Source of the DNA: Alistipes putredinis DSM 17216
GTDB lineage: Bacteria > Bacteroidota > Bacteroidia > Bacteroidales > Rikenellaceae
DNA: 64,000 nucleotides
Direction: 5' to 3'
Assembly (NCBI RefSeq): GCF_000154465.1
Contig: NZ_DS499579.1
Coordinates: 372,001 to 436,000 of the forward strand
In this document: positions 36,791 to 45,252 of the stretch, piece by piece
How the letters are laid out: every line of letters begins with the position of its first letter
Position numbering within the stretch: the first letter of the stretch is position 1
Position numbers and translations under genes: made by a program
The notes under the pieces: model-generated
Databases searched by the model: none
The model's input: the letters and a program-made list of their open reading frames with translations, nothing else
What the model was told of the DNA's origin: nothing

Positions 36791-37900
36791 TTATGAAATA
36801 TTTATTTTATTAACAGATGGTAGAATAATCGGTGTCGGGGCAGAATCTAATAAATTCTTTAAATAAGAAACTTTGATTGCATATCCAACATTTTGAGCAT
36901 CGGGAACACCCGCATTTGTGATGCCAACTAAATTGCCGTTTTTATCAAACAATGGGCCGCCACTATTGCCAGGCTGTATGGGAACAGAAATTTGATAAGT
37001 TACAACATCGCCTTGATAGCCTGTTTTTGAACTTATAATGCCATCCGTAACTTTTATTTCTTCTCCTAATATATCTGACATGGGATAACCTAATGCAAAC
37101 ACACTTGTTCCGACATCAAGGATAGGTGTTTTTACTGCATATGGGAGTTGTGCAAAATTTGTAAATGATTTATCCTCGATTTTTAGAATGCTAATATCGT
37201 TTGCTTTATCTGAAATGAGTACTTTAGCATTGTACGTTTTAACCTCTCCGTTTCTATTTACGAACACGTCGATTCCATTGGCTCCGTCTACAACATGGAA
37301 ATTAGTGACGATAATGCCATTTGTGGCAATAACAAAACCGCTACCCGACGAGGTGTATTGTTTTTCCGTTCCTGAGGATATTGGTCGCTGTTGTTTAGAT
37401 TGTGTTTGTGTTGAAGCTATGTATTCGTATGCTATCGAGTAGTAATAATATTGATATGTGGCCGCTGCAAATGGAGTGCTATTATCACCTGTGCCGTATG
37501 AGAACTTAATTTTTAGTGTAGGTGTTTTCCATAAAACAGAAGAATTGCCTGTTATTAGCGGTTCTCCATAAGTCACAACTAAATCCATATATTTATCTTC
37601 AACCATGTTACTGTTGAATCCAGATGTATAATATTCGAGTTTGGTCAATTTATCATCTATGAAATATAAATCATAAGTAGAATGTGGGGGTTTTCGAACA
37701 TCGCCTCTTACATATTCAATCCATTTTACACCATTATCATAGGTGCTTGAATTTTGATATTTGTATCCCGATTTTTGACCAATGGCTCCAATCGCAGTAA
37801 TTCTACTACCTCCTAATTCAAAACCATCAATGGTTTCTGTTTGAGCATGTAAAATGAATGCCTGAAACATTAATATTATAAGTAACAACAAAGATTTCAT
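36791..37900 (-). CDS. Secreted trypsin-like serine protease
   Basis: The 369-residue protein has a signal peptide (LILMFQAFILHA). The N-terminal domain of about 160 residues has no recognised family. The protease domain carries the triad His (VTNFHVVDG), Asp (KANDISILK) and Ser (QPGNSGGPLFD), of the HtrA/DegP type. There is no PDZ domain; the protein ends soon after the protease fold. AT-rich codon use differs from the backbone genes. Preceded by a small gene 25 nt upstream. Possible roles are protein quality control or processing; unproven. Confidence 0.85.
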   Translation of the reverse strand: MKSLLLLIILMFQAFILHAQTETIDGFELGGSRITAIGAIGQKSGYKYQNSSTYDNGVKWIEYVRGDVRKPPHSTYDLYFIDDKLTKLEYYTSGFNSNMVEDKYMDLVVTYGEPLITGNSSVLWKTPTLKIKFSYGTGDNSTPFAAATYQYYYYSIAYEYIASTQTQSKQQRPISSGTEKQYTSSGSGFVIATNGIIVTNFHVVDGANGIDVFVNRNGEVKTYNAKVLISDKANDISILKIEDKSFTNFAQLPYAVKTPILDVGTSVFALGYPMSDILGEEIKVTDGIISSKTGYQGDVVTYQISVPIQPGNSGGPLFDKNGNLVGITNAGVPDAQNVGYAIKVSYLKNLLDSAPTPIILPSVNKINIS

Positions 37901-37925
37901 GTCTTGTGATTTTTATTATGGCTTG

Positions 37926-38198
37926 TCATAAATGAAAGATAGCTGTTAATATTTCTTTGACGGATAAATCTGAGAATGATTTCCCATCAGGTAAATAGCA
38001 TGGGACAAAATGGCCTGTCACATCGGAAAAGTTTTCATTAGATGAAACAATATTTACCTCATTCCCATTAGCCTCCGATAGTTGGATTATCGCATTAAAA
38101 ACACGTGTAGGATCATGCCGTTTACAAAGTATGGCATTTAGTGTTTGTGACTCTGAGTTACAATTCACAATCTTTTGGATTACAAATTCAGTTGGCAT
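37926..38198 (-). CDS. Hypothetical protein upstream of the protease gene
   Basis: I prefer the start at 38198 (MPTEFVIQKIVNC), 90 residues; two further in-frame ATGs lie upstream at 38207 and 38234. Predicted soluble, mixed alpha/beta; no domain recognised. The 25-nt distance to the protease gene and similar AT-rich codon use suggest one operon. Confidence 0.5.
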   Translation of the reverse strand: MPTEFVIQKIVNCNSESQTLNAILCKRHDPTRVFNAIIQLSEANGNEVNIVSSNENFSDVTGHFVPCYLPDGKSFSDLSVKEILTAIFHL

Positions 38199-38451
38199 TT
38201 GACACATAATAGAAAAATATATGTGCCGTCCCATCCCTCAAACGGCAAGTTAATGGTAATAAGAAAGCGCAGGGCTGAAAGCTCATTTGAGGATAGTAGG
38301 CCGTAGGATTGCCCGAACATTCAAATAAGCAACAACCCCGCGCCGTATCCGTAAAGGATATGACGGGAGATAAGGTCTGCCTATTCTCATGTTCAATGAA
38401 TTTCCTACGTTCACTATCCGAGAATAAACTTACGCTTCCGTAAATTTCAAT
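38188..38451 (-). CDS. Candidate small gene without a standard start codon
   Basis: An 87-codon frame without stops lies just below the -7 element at 38462-38469, and its TGA overlaps the ATG of the next gene by 11 nt, a typical coupling arrangement. It has no ATG, GTG or TTG near its beginning; an ATT at 38451 (IEIYGSVSLFSDSERRKF) would be the only plausible start. An ATG at 38458 in another frame stops after three codons, so an indel is also possible. Composition (FYYV, CCLFEC) is not decisive. Confidence 0.22.
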   Translation of the reverse strand: MEIYGSVSLFSDSERRKFIEHENRQTLSPVISFTDTARGCCLFECSGNPTAYYPQMSFQPCAFLLPLTCRLRDGTAHIFFYYVSNAN

Positions 38452-38461
38452 ATGTCATCCA

Positions 38462-38469
38462 CAAAGGTA
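38462..38469 (-). promoter_or_regulatory. -7 promoter element for the protease operon
   Basis: The minus strand reads TACCTTTG (exact TAnnTTTG), between the terminator at 38541-38588 and the protease gene group. Confidence 0.5.
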
Positions 38470-38540
38470 AAAAACATATTCTGAAAACGCAATGACCTTG
38501 TCCCGCTTTTCGGGATTGTTGCCGTATCAAATTTCTGAAA

Positions 38541-38588
38541 AACAAAGTTTCTATCCAATAGCAGGGAGTATGGAATCGAAACTTTGTT
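38541..38588 (-). terminator. Terminator of the two conjugative-element hypothetical genes
   Basis: An 11-bp perfect inverted repeat (AACAAAGTTTC / GAAACTTTGTT) encloses a 26-nt loop. On the minus strand it is followed by TTTTTCAG. It lies 15 nt beyond the stop at 38603. Confidence 0.7.
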
Positions 38589-38602
38589 AGTTGTAGGTTG
38601 GG

Positions 38603-38881
38603 TTAATCGTTCCCGCAGATTTCTTGTATTACGCCATCCATGTAAATAGCCTGTCCGCTGGATTGTCTGCCCCACCAGTAGCAACCGTATTCCTCGATGA
38701 TAACCTCGCCTTGCGCTTTCAGTCGTTCGGCCAGCCATGAATCAATCAGCCACCATTCCATAACATCATCCGCGAACGGATAAAGATATTCTTCGGAAAT
38801 AAGGTTTGCCCGTATCATTTCCTCGATAACCGTGCTTTGATTCTTCAAAACACAATTCTGTACTACTCGCCGTGCATTCAT
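38603..38881 (-). CDS. Conserved mobile-element hypothetical protein
   Basis: 92 residues, acidic and aromatic (DDVMEWWLIDSWLAERL; EEYGCYWWGRQSSGQAIY). It looks like small proteins often carried by Bacteroidales conjugative elements (from memory); no function known. Its start overlaps the end of the upstream gene by 4 nt (ATGA), indicating translational coupling. Confidence 0.62.
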   Translation of the reverse strand: MNARRVVQNCVLKNQSTVIEEMIRANLISEEYLYPFADDVMEWWLIDSWLAERLKAQGEVIIEEYGCYWWGRQSSGQAIYMDGVIQEICGND

Positions 38882-39264
38882 CGAATCCCCTGTTGAGCGG
38901 CTATGTTACGGAGCCATTGGTTCGCAAATGTGGTATGGTCGGCCTGCAAACGGCGGTTCAGTAAAATGCCCTCGTCTGTCCACTTTACGCTGTACTGTTC
39001 CACTCCCATATAATCGTTACGGTAGTAGTACGGAATGAATTGCCGTGTTTCTTTATGGAGGGCAAAGAGCATTTCGGGGTCGCGCATCATATCCCCGTTC
39101 TGCTCCCCGTAATGTGCCAGCGAAATGTGCTTGTAGGTTTCCGAGCGGTCGATGATCTCGATATAAACGGGCATATAGGCTTCGTCCGTGTTGTCGATTT
39201 TGGATGTTTGCAGGGCTAACAAGGCTCGCAGAATCTCTGACGCCCGTTTGTCTAATGTTTTCAT
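38878..39264 (-). CDS. Conserved mobile-element hypothetical protein
   Basis: 128 residues, soluble, with an N-terminal helix (KRASEILRALLALQ) and a mixed domain containing YIEIIDRSETYKHISLAHYG. No catalytic motif. It is probably part of a two-gene unit with the next gene, typical of Bacteroidales mobile elements where such proteins have unknown roles. Confidence 0.62.
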   Translation of the reverse strand: MKTLDKRASEILRALLALQTSKIDNTDEAYMPVYIEIIDRSETYKHISLAHYGEQNGDMMRDPEMLFALHKETRQFIPYYYRNDYMGVEQYSVKWTDEGILLNRRLQADHTTFANQWLRNIAAQQGIR

Positions 39265-39471
39265 AGCGATTAAGTTTTTGTTTATCGCTTATCAGTAGTA
39301 ATCCAACTTCATGTAATATCAATAATTCTATGCTGTTATATGGTTTCGGACGCAGATAGGGGTGGCTTGTATTATGTGGAATCCTATTATATGTAATGGA
39401 TAAAAATTCAATTTCCCATCTGAAAATGGGGAGGGGTGAAAAATAGGGATTGTCCGCTCGGTCATAAAAAA
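39265..39471. other. Intergenic stretch
   Basis: AT-rich, with a purine run near 39425 (GGGGAGGGG). No supported gene. Confidence 0.4.
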
Positions 39472-39525
39472 CGGACCGATTTTTTCAAAAGGTCTATATT
39501 AAGACCCCTTGACAAAATTGGTCCG
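39472..39525 (-). repeat. Long hairpin, copy A (terminator-like)
   Basis: An imperfect inverted repeat of about 23 bp per arm begins CGGACC and ends GGTCCG, with centre ATATTAA. On the minus strand it is followed by GTTTTTTATG, so it can terminate transcription of the tiny genes upstream. It shares outer arms (GGACCRA) and inner CAAAAGG/CCCCTTG motifs with copy B at 39931-39983. Confidence 0.6.
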
Positions 39526-39548
39526 AATTCTGCGGAATGGTATTTAGC

Positions 39549-39653
39549 TTATTCTTTCCAGATTTTTCCGCCTAACCATCCGATGAAATTGATTCCTGCG
39601 GCCAAAACGATCGGTCCGATAAACAGCAAAGCCAATGCGGATAAAAGTTTCAT
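39549..39653 (-). CDS. Tiny membrane protein (34 aa)
   Basis: ATG at 39653 to TAA at 39549. It is almost entirely one hydrophobic helix (LLSALALLFIGPIVLAAG) followed by FIGWLGGKIWKE, a positively charged end. Too short for a family call. It follows another tiny hydrophobic gene, and both lie between two related hairpins. It could be a toxin-like peptide or a small membrane regulator. Confidence 0.5.
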   Translation of the reverse strand: MKLLSALALLFIGPIVLAAGINFIGWLGGKIWKE

Positions 39654-39721
39654 ATTTATTTGATCTTTAATTGGTTTGATTCAGTTTGCAGGTCAGGGGC
39701 TTCGCCCCTTTCCAAATAAAG

Positions 39722-39883
39722 TCAGAATGGTTTGGAGGGAATGAATATTGCCGCAAGGATTTCAGCTATGATGCTGTAAATGGTCAGCAGAATGCGAAAA
39801 ATAAGCATAAACAGTCCGATAACAATGTATTTACCCGACAACATCAGAAAGACTACAAACAGAAATGCAATAAAGCCCGTCAT
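39722..39883 (-). CDS. Tiny membrane protein (53 aa)
   Basis: ATG at 39883 to TGA at 39722. Two hydrophobic helices (GFIAFLFVVFLMLSG and IGLFMLIFRILLTIYSIIA) end in FIPSKPF. No family recognised. It sits 47 nt downstream of hairpin copy B, which itself follows the helicase remnant. Confidence 0.5.
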   Translation of the reverse strand: MTGFIAFLFVVFLMLSGKYIVIGLFMLIFRILLTIYSIIAEILAAIFIPSKPF

Positions 39884-39930
39884 GGCAGATTATATTTTGA
39901 TTATTAAATGATTATTGTTGTTTTTATTTA

Positions 39931-39983
39931 GGACCAACTTGCGCAAAGGGGTTTATATAAGTCCCCTTTGCAAAGTCGGTCCG
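39931..39983. repeat. Long hairpin, copy B
   Basis: Inverted repeat with about 20-bp arms (GGACC.ACTT..CAAAGGGG pairing with CCCCTTTGCAAAGT.GGTCC) around TTTATATAAGT. It starts 6 nt past the stop codon of the helicase remnant. It lacks a U-run on either strand, unlike copy A. Confidence 0.6.
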
Positions 39984-39989
39984 ATGCCC

Positions 39990-41519
39990 TTAAAACTCGA
40001 ACATCTTTTTTCCGAGCAGAAATGCCTTTTGACCGCCGAGGCGTTTTGTGTCGTCCTCGATCTCGAAAAAGAGTTTCACGACCTTACGATCCACCCGCCG
40101 CCCCTCGAACGGAATGCCGTTGTTCACGATCAGCCGATGCAGGAAATTGTTGATTTCCGAGCAGGCCACCAGATCGCCCGTTTTGTATTGCGCGTAAACA
40201 GCTTCCTGCATCTTGGGGGCTGTCAGCAGCACGTTTTCTTCGGTGCGGGTCATGGCCGCTTCGATCTTACTGCGGCTGTACCCCAATTCTTCCATCCGTT
40301 TTGCACCGAGAATCGTGAACGCCTGTACGATTGCCGCAAATTCATTCCCCAGTTCTTCTTGCAGAAATGCAGGTTCCATGTCGGAGTGGGCCGTTTGGAG
40401 TTTGGCAAGCTGTCCGACCACCTCGCGCCACAATTCGCGGGTATTCATTTTCGCTTTCTCACGACGCAGACGGTCCGCATCCGTTATCGGGTAATGGGCC
40501 GTGCAGACAGTCAATCGAAACGGAGCCGATTTATAGGCCGCGGTCAGCGTGGACGGATAGCGATAATATGCTTTAATTTGTTCATCCGTCCACGCATTGT
40601 CCCACATGAAATGGTTGCGGTTTCCGTCGCGGGTTACGAACCGTTTGTAGGCCATGCCGTTCAGGGCTTGGAAACGGGCCTGCGCTTCATCCTCGCCGTC
40701 GGGCTGTATCTGGCGGATTTGGTTATAGATGTTTTCCTCGCCCGTCAGTCGGCGTTCGAGGGCTTCGCGGGTCAGGCATTGCAGGTTGTCGCTTGTATTG
40801 GCGATATGGTATGCCCTCGCCACGCCGTTACGGAACCGCCCGATGGCCTGCACGACCTCGGTCTGCGGGTCTACTGCCGAAAAGGGGGCACGCATTACAT
40901 CCGTCAGCAGGATTACATGGGGTTTGTAGTCTAATTTGATATCCACGGCCGCATAGAAACGGCTGGTCAGAAAATTGACGGGAGCCAATTCATCGAGCGT
41001 TTCGCTGGCGTCGGTGAAGTTCATCTGTTTGAGTTTCCGCACGCTCTTTTCACTGCAAAAGACCCTGCTTCGGCCTTGCAGTCTGAGGGCATAGATAAGG
41101 CTCAAAATCGTTTCCGTGGAGTTCAGAAACACGCAGACCGTTTCGTTTTCCAGACGCTTCAACAGTTTCCGCATTACTGCGACCGTGTTGTTGGTCGTGC
41201 AAAGCGTCAGTTCGATCCGACTGTCATAGGTCGGAACGAGTTTCAGTATCTTAAACCCGTTTTCCTCGAAACGCGGGTCGGACGGAACGATAGGCGTTGC
41301 CGAAACCATCGCCTTGTTCTCGAATTTGAAAAAATCCTCGACAGGCAGGTAGATGTCCCCGCGGTAGCCTACATCCTGTATGGCCTTTTCGCACTCGTCG
41401 AACAACAGGAAATAGTCCTTATAGACGGGGATTTCCAACTCGTGCATGGCAGGGAGCACCTTTTTGTCAAAGCCTTCGGGCGTCGTGATGATTTTGCGAT
41501 AGCCGTCATGCTCGCCCGC
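39990..41519 (-). pseudogene. 5'-truncated DEAD/DEAH-type helicase
   Basis: The C-terminal about 510 residues of a superfamily 2 helicase are preserved: FLLFDECEKAIQDVGYRG (motif II-like, DEC), KAMVSATPI (motif III), and VVQAIGRFRNG (motif VI). The N-terminal ATP-binding Walker A part is missing. Family-like sequence begins at AGEHDGYRKIITTPEG (about 41519), where it joins a foreign rteB fragment. The ORF's first 22 residues are rteB DNA read in another frame. Relatives occur in Bacteroidales mobile elements. Likely non-functional. Confidence 0.75.
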
Positions 41520-42357
41520 AATTCTCCAGATCCTCGTTGGTGGCGGCGATGATGCGGACATTGAAGCTCTTGTCCGTCTTGTCACCTATAGGGCGGTATC
41601 TCCGTTCCTGTATGGCACGGAGTAACATCTGCTGGGTTTCCAATGCGAGATTGCCTACCTCATCCAAGAACAATGTGCCACCCTCTGCCTCATTGAAGTA
41701 TCCTTTCTTTGTGCTGTCCGCACCCGTAAACGCGCCTTTGACATGTCCGAAGAATGCCGAGGGCGCAAGGTCTTTGGAGAGTGAACCGCAGTCCACAGGC
41801 ACAAACGGTTTCCCTGCCCTTTTGCTCTTATCATGCAGATGGTGGGCGATATGCTCCTTGCCCGTGCCGTTCTCTCCGAATATCAGCACGCTCATATCAG
41901 TAGGGGCAACTAATCTTATCTGTTGCATGATTTTCTGAAAGGCGGAACTGTCACGGGCAAAAACGGGCATACGATTTCGTCCGATACTCCGTTCTTTCAG
42001 GATGGTATGAAGCAGAGGCATAAGTTTATCCTCCACAAGCTGCTTGGGGATATAGTCCAGCGAGCCGAGTTTCATACTTTCGACTGCCGTATGCACTTCG
42101 GCATAGTTGGTCATGATGATTAACGGTTGTGTCATGCCTTCCTTGCGCATCCATCGTAATAGGTCGATGCCGTCACCGTCGGGTAGTCGTAGGTCAGAAA
42201 CCACGATGTCCCCGTCTGAGGCTTGTTGCAGAAGTTTCTTCGCGGTCGAGAGGTGGTAAGCCTGCACGGTACGGAATCCTTCCCGTGCCAGCAGGTTGCA
42301 GACAAACTCGCAATACACGATATTGTCCTCCACCACGATGATTCTTGTTTTATCCAT
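41520..42357 (-). pseudogene. rteB: rteB fragment: sigma-54-type response regulator, 3' truncated
   Basis: Start at 42357 (MDKTRIIVVEDN). The receiver domain (phospho-Asp in VVSDLRLPDGDG) and the first half of an AAA+ sigma-54 activator domain are intact (FGENGTGKEHIAHHL Walker A; GAFTGADSTKKG; GGTLFLDEVGN Walker B). It breaks off after RIIAATNEDLE, where normal proteins continue to the arginine finger and HTH domain. It resembles RteB of CTnDOT, which together with RteA controls tetracycline-induced excision and transfer. Joined directly to the helicase remnant. Confidence 0.82.
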
Positions 42358-42406
42358 TTTCGTATTTTTCCTTTCTTCTTTTGCCTGCCGGATAATTTCA
42401 GCACCT

Positions 42407-43711
42407 TTATCCAGCACAGCCGGTCACCGCTTTGCATATCGCTTCGTCATCTGGAGTGGCACTTCCATGAAGTTGGGCGTAAAGTTCCCTCAATGGCTGG
42501 TCGGCACGGAGAATCTGCCATGAACTTCGCAGATGGTGTGTAAGTGTGTCCAGTTCTTGGAGGTCTTTACGCTGTTCTGCATCCTTGACCGCCTGCATTT
42601 CCTTTTCGGTTTCCGCTATCAGTTTGTCCAGCATGACGGATTCATTGCCATAAGATAGCAGAGTGGAAAAATCCGGCTTTTCATCCAATATGCTGCTTAA
42701 TGCGCATTTATCCGTAATCTCCATCAGTTCGGATATGGAGAACGGCTTGAACAGGCATCCGGCAAATCCACGCCCTATAAGTTCCTCCTTGCTGCAACTG
42801 CCCGAAGCGGTTGTCACGACTATGGGAATACTCTTCGAGTTGCCTACATTGGATGAGCGCAACAGTTCCAGCAGTTCAAAACCGCTTATCTCAGGCATAT
42901 TCAGATCCGTCAGAAGCAGGCTGTATTCCTTTTTTCGTATCAGCTCCATCAGTACCGAAACATTGGTACAGGTATCGCAGTGCATCCCTTCATGGGCATA
43001 CATTTCTTTCAACATAAGGAGAAGTACCTCGTCATTGTCGATGGCAATCACATCATGGCAGATATGATTATGGCGCATTTGCGCTTGAATTGTCTGTTCC
43101 GGCAGTTCCTCGGCTGTCTGCATGGGAATTTCCACCGTGAAGCGGCTCCCTTTGCCTTTCTCGCTTTCCAAGCGTATAGTTCCACCGAGCATCGCCACAA
43201 TACGCTGCACGATGGACAATCCTAATCCGAAGCCGTCTTTTGCGGCGGCATTTGAAAGACGTTCAAATGCACCGAATACTCGTTGTTGCTCATCTTCGGT
43301 CATGCCCGTACCGGTATCTTCAACGATAAGTTTCAGCAAACCGTTATCATAATCCGCTGCCAATGATACACTACCGTTATCCGTGAACTTGATGGCGTTT
43401 GACAACAAGTTGTTGCCGATTTGCAGGATACGTTCCTTGTCGGTCAAAACCACCGCATCGGTGTGGCTCTCCACTATCAAAGTCAGCCCCTTGTTCATGG
43501 CAATGGGCATGAACTCCGTTTCAAGAATATGCGTGATTGCGGAAATCCTGCAAGGGGAAAGGTTGGGTTGCTCCTTGCCGTTGTCCAGACGGAAGAAATC
43601 CAGCAGCGTGTTGAGCATCTCCCGCATACGCTCGGAAGATTGCCGGATATTATCCACATACATGGTGCTTTTATCCGCGCTACAACTTTTCTGCATCAGT
43701 CCGGCATAGCC
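42407..43711 (-). pseudogene. rteA: rteA fragment: hybrid histidine kinase, 5' truncated
   Basis: The frame is open from 43711 (GYAGLMQKSC); the first ATG is at 43696. The H-box that should stand just before GYAGL is missing. What remains is the ATPase domain (IGNNLLSNAIKFTDNGS, GFGLGLSIVQRI), a receiver domain (LLLTDLNMPEISGFELL) and an Hpt-like C-terminus with TLTHHLRSSWQIL. This matches the RteA architecture of CTnDOT. Without the phospho-acceptor His it cannot autophosphorylate. The upstream end abuts the radical SAM gene. Confidence 0.82.
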
Positions 43712-44587
43712 TCATTTTGTCAATCGTATTTTTTCGTGGTAGAAGTAGTTTACGATGACAGGTTTGCCTTTTTCCGAGCGTCCGTATGGCAGATCGTTTA
43801 TACGATACGGGAAGCCCTGCTCCTTGGCGTAATTTGAAATGTCCTGCTCCAATGCCTGCCAGTATTCAAGCCTTTTTTTATTGTAAATTTCCTCGTAAAG
43901 CGGTATGAGGTCAGGATACTTCTCACGGATATACGTCATTATCCCGCCTTTGAACTGCCCGCGTAAATTCAGGTTTTCAAGCCAGATTAAATCAGCATAA
44001 TCTTTTACCTCCTCTATTATTGCCTTTACGTCTGTTATTCTGGGGAATATGGGCGAGACGAAGCATACGGTGCGGATACCTGCCTCGTATGTCTGACGCA
44101 TCGCTTTCAGACGGCGTTCAATGCTTACGGCGTTGTCCATATCTGCGCAGAACTGCTCGTCGAGCGTATTGACAGACCATGACACAGTCACTTTGGGAAA
44201 ACTCTTCAACAGGTCGAGATCGCGAAGGACAAGATCGGACTTTGTGCATATCATAATCTCGGCATCGCTTCCTCGCAGCTCTTCGAGCAGCCTTCGGGTA
44301 CGGTGGAATTCTTCTTCATACGGATTGTAACCGTCCGTCACAGACCCTATTACAACACGTTCACCGTCGTATTTATGAGGATTCGTTATCGGCTTCCAGT
44401 TTTTTACATCTAAAAACGTACCCCACGGCTCGGTGTGCCCGGTGAACCGTTTCATGAACGATGCGTAGCAATACCTGCAGGCGTGGGGACACCCTACATA
44501 AGGGTTGACCGAATATCCTCCCACCGGCAGAGAGGATTTGGTCATTACACTCTTTACATCTATTTCCTTTATTGTATCCATATTCAT
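43712..44587 (-). CDS. Radical SAM protein, 'mobile pair' protein B (SPL-like)
   Basis: The 291-residue protein has the radical SAM cluster motif CPHACRYC (CxxxCxxC) near residue 33 and spore-photoproduct-lyase-like features (IGSVTDGYNPYEEEF; EIMICTKSDLVLRDLDLL). It matches the B member of a two-protein radical SAM system often found on mobile DNA (known family, chemistry unknown). Its ATG overlaps the partner's stop (ATGA). Its stop codon TGA (43712-43714) lies exactly at the junction with rteA, so the last residues may be altered. Confidence 0.85.
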   Translation of the reverse strand: MNMDTIKEIDVKSVMTKSSLPVGGYSVNPYVGCPHACRYCYASFMKRFTGHTEPWGTFLDVKNWKPITNPHKYDGERVVIGSVTDGYNPYEEEFHRTRRLLEELRGSDAEIMICTKSDLVLRDLDLLKSFPKVTVSWSVNTLDEQFCADMDNAVSIERRLKAMRQTYEAGIRTVCFVSPIFPRITDVKAIIEEVKDYADLIWLENLNLRGQFKGGIMTYIREKYPDLIPLYEEIYNKKRLEYWQALEQDISNYAKEQGFPYRINDLPYGRSEKGKPVIVNYFYHEKIRLTK

Positions 44588-45252
44588 TGTATTCGTCTGG
44601 TAAATTGTTCCGGCAATTCCTGAATCATTCTTTCGTCGCCCATAATCGGCAGCAAATCCTCTTTCATGAACACCGGTATGCCATGAGCCTTTGCCTGTTC
44701 TGCAATGCTAAGCACCCATTCGGGGCGCGAATATGACTTTCCTTTTCGGTTTCCGGTCTCTGTGCCTATGACAATCCAGTCAATTCCCTCGAAATCAATC
44801 TCGCCGATATCATCGAAGAGAGGTTCAAACGTGACATGGTAGTGTCGTGCTTTGATATTCTTTTTCAAATCATCAATCCTCCTTTTCTCGGAACTGCGCG
44901 TGACGGTCACGCCCATCCATACGTTCTCGTCGTCAGAGGAGAAACTGATTTTGTCAGGGCGCTTCGTCAGAAAGATATAGGCGTGCTGGGGATTGCTGCT
45001 GATCCGCTCGAAAATTTCTGCGTTCCATTCAGGCTTCCAATCGGAGAAATCGCTCATTCCTGTCATGAGCCACACATGAGGACGGGACGTATCGATGATG
45101 CGCAGTTTTCGTTCCATGTATTCAGGCACGGAAAAGTCGTCGGTAATGTGGAAACGGCGGCAGTTGTTACGGGCATAGCAGTAAGGGCATCCTATAGTGC
45201 ACCCTACCACTATGTTCATGTTTTTTATCAGGGATTTAATGCAGACACTCAT
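44584..45252 (-). CDS. Radical SAM 'mobile pair' protein A
   Basis: 222 residues. Cys motif VGCTIGCPYCYARNN (CxxxCxxC) near residue 18, followed by WLMTGMSDFSDWKPEW and AYIFLTKRP, which recall phage Gp37/Gp68-like (DUF5131) radical SAM proteins. It is the A partner of the pair and overlaps protein B and the MBL-fold gene by 4 nt on either side, so the three are translated together. No substrate is known. Confidence 0.85.
   Translation of the reverse strand: MSVCIKSLIKNMNIVVGCTIGCPYCYARNNCRRFHITDDFSVPEYMERKLRIIDTSRPHVWLMTGMSDFSDWKPEWNAEIFERISSNPQHAYIFLTKRPDKISFSSDDENVWMGVTVTRSSEKRRIDDLKKNIKARHYHVTFEPLFDDIGEIDFEGIDWIVIGTETGNRKGKSYSRPEWVLSIAEQAKAHGIPVFMKEDLLPIMGDERMIQELPEQFTRRIQ

Noticed and set aside
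38430..38738. 102-codon minus-strand ORF overlapping the 38603-38881 gene
   Set aside because: It is a second frame of a better-supported gene and runs across the terminator and the next promoter.
41520..41585. N-terminal 22 residues of the helicase ORF
   Set aside because: They are rteB DNA read in another frame; helicase similarity starts only at AGEHDGY.
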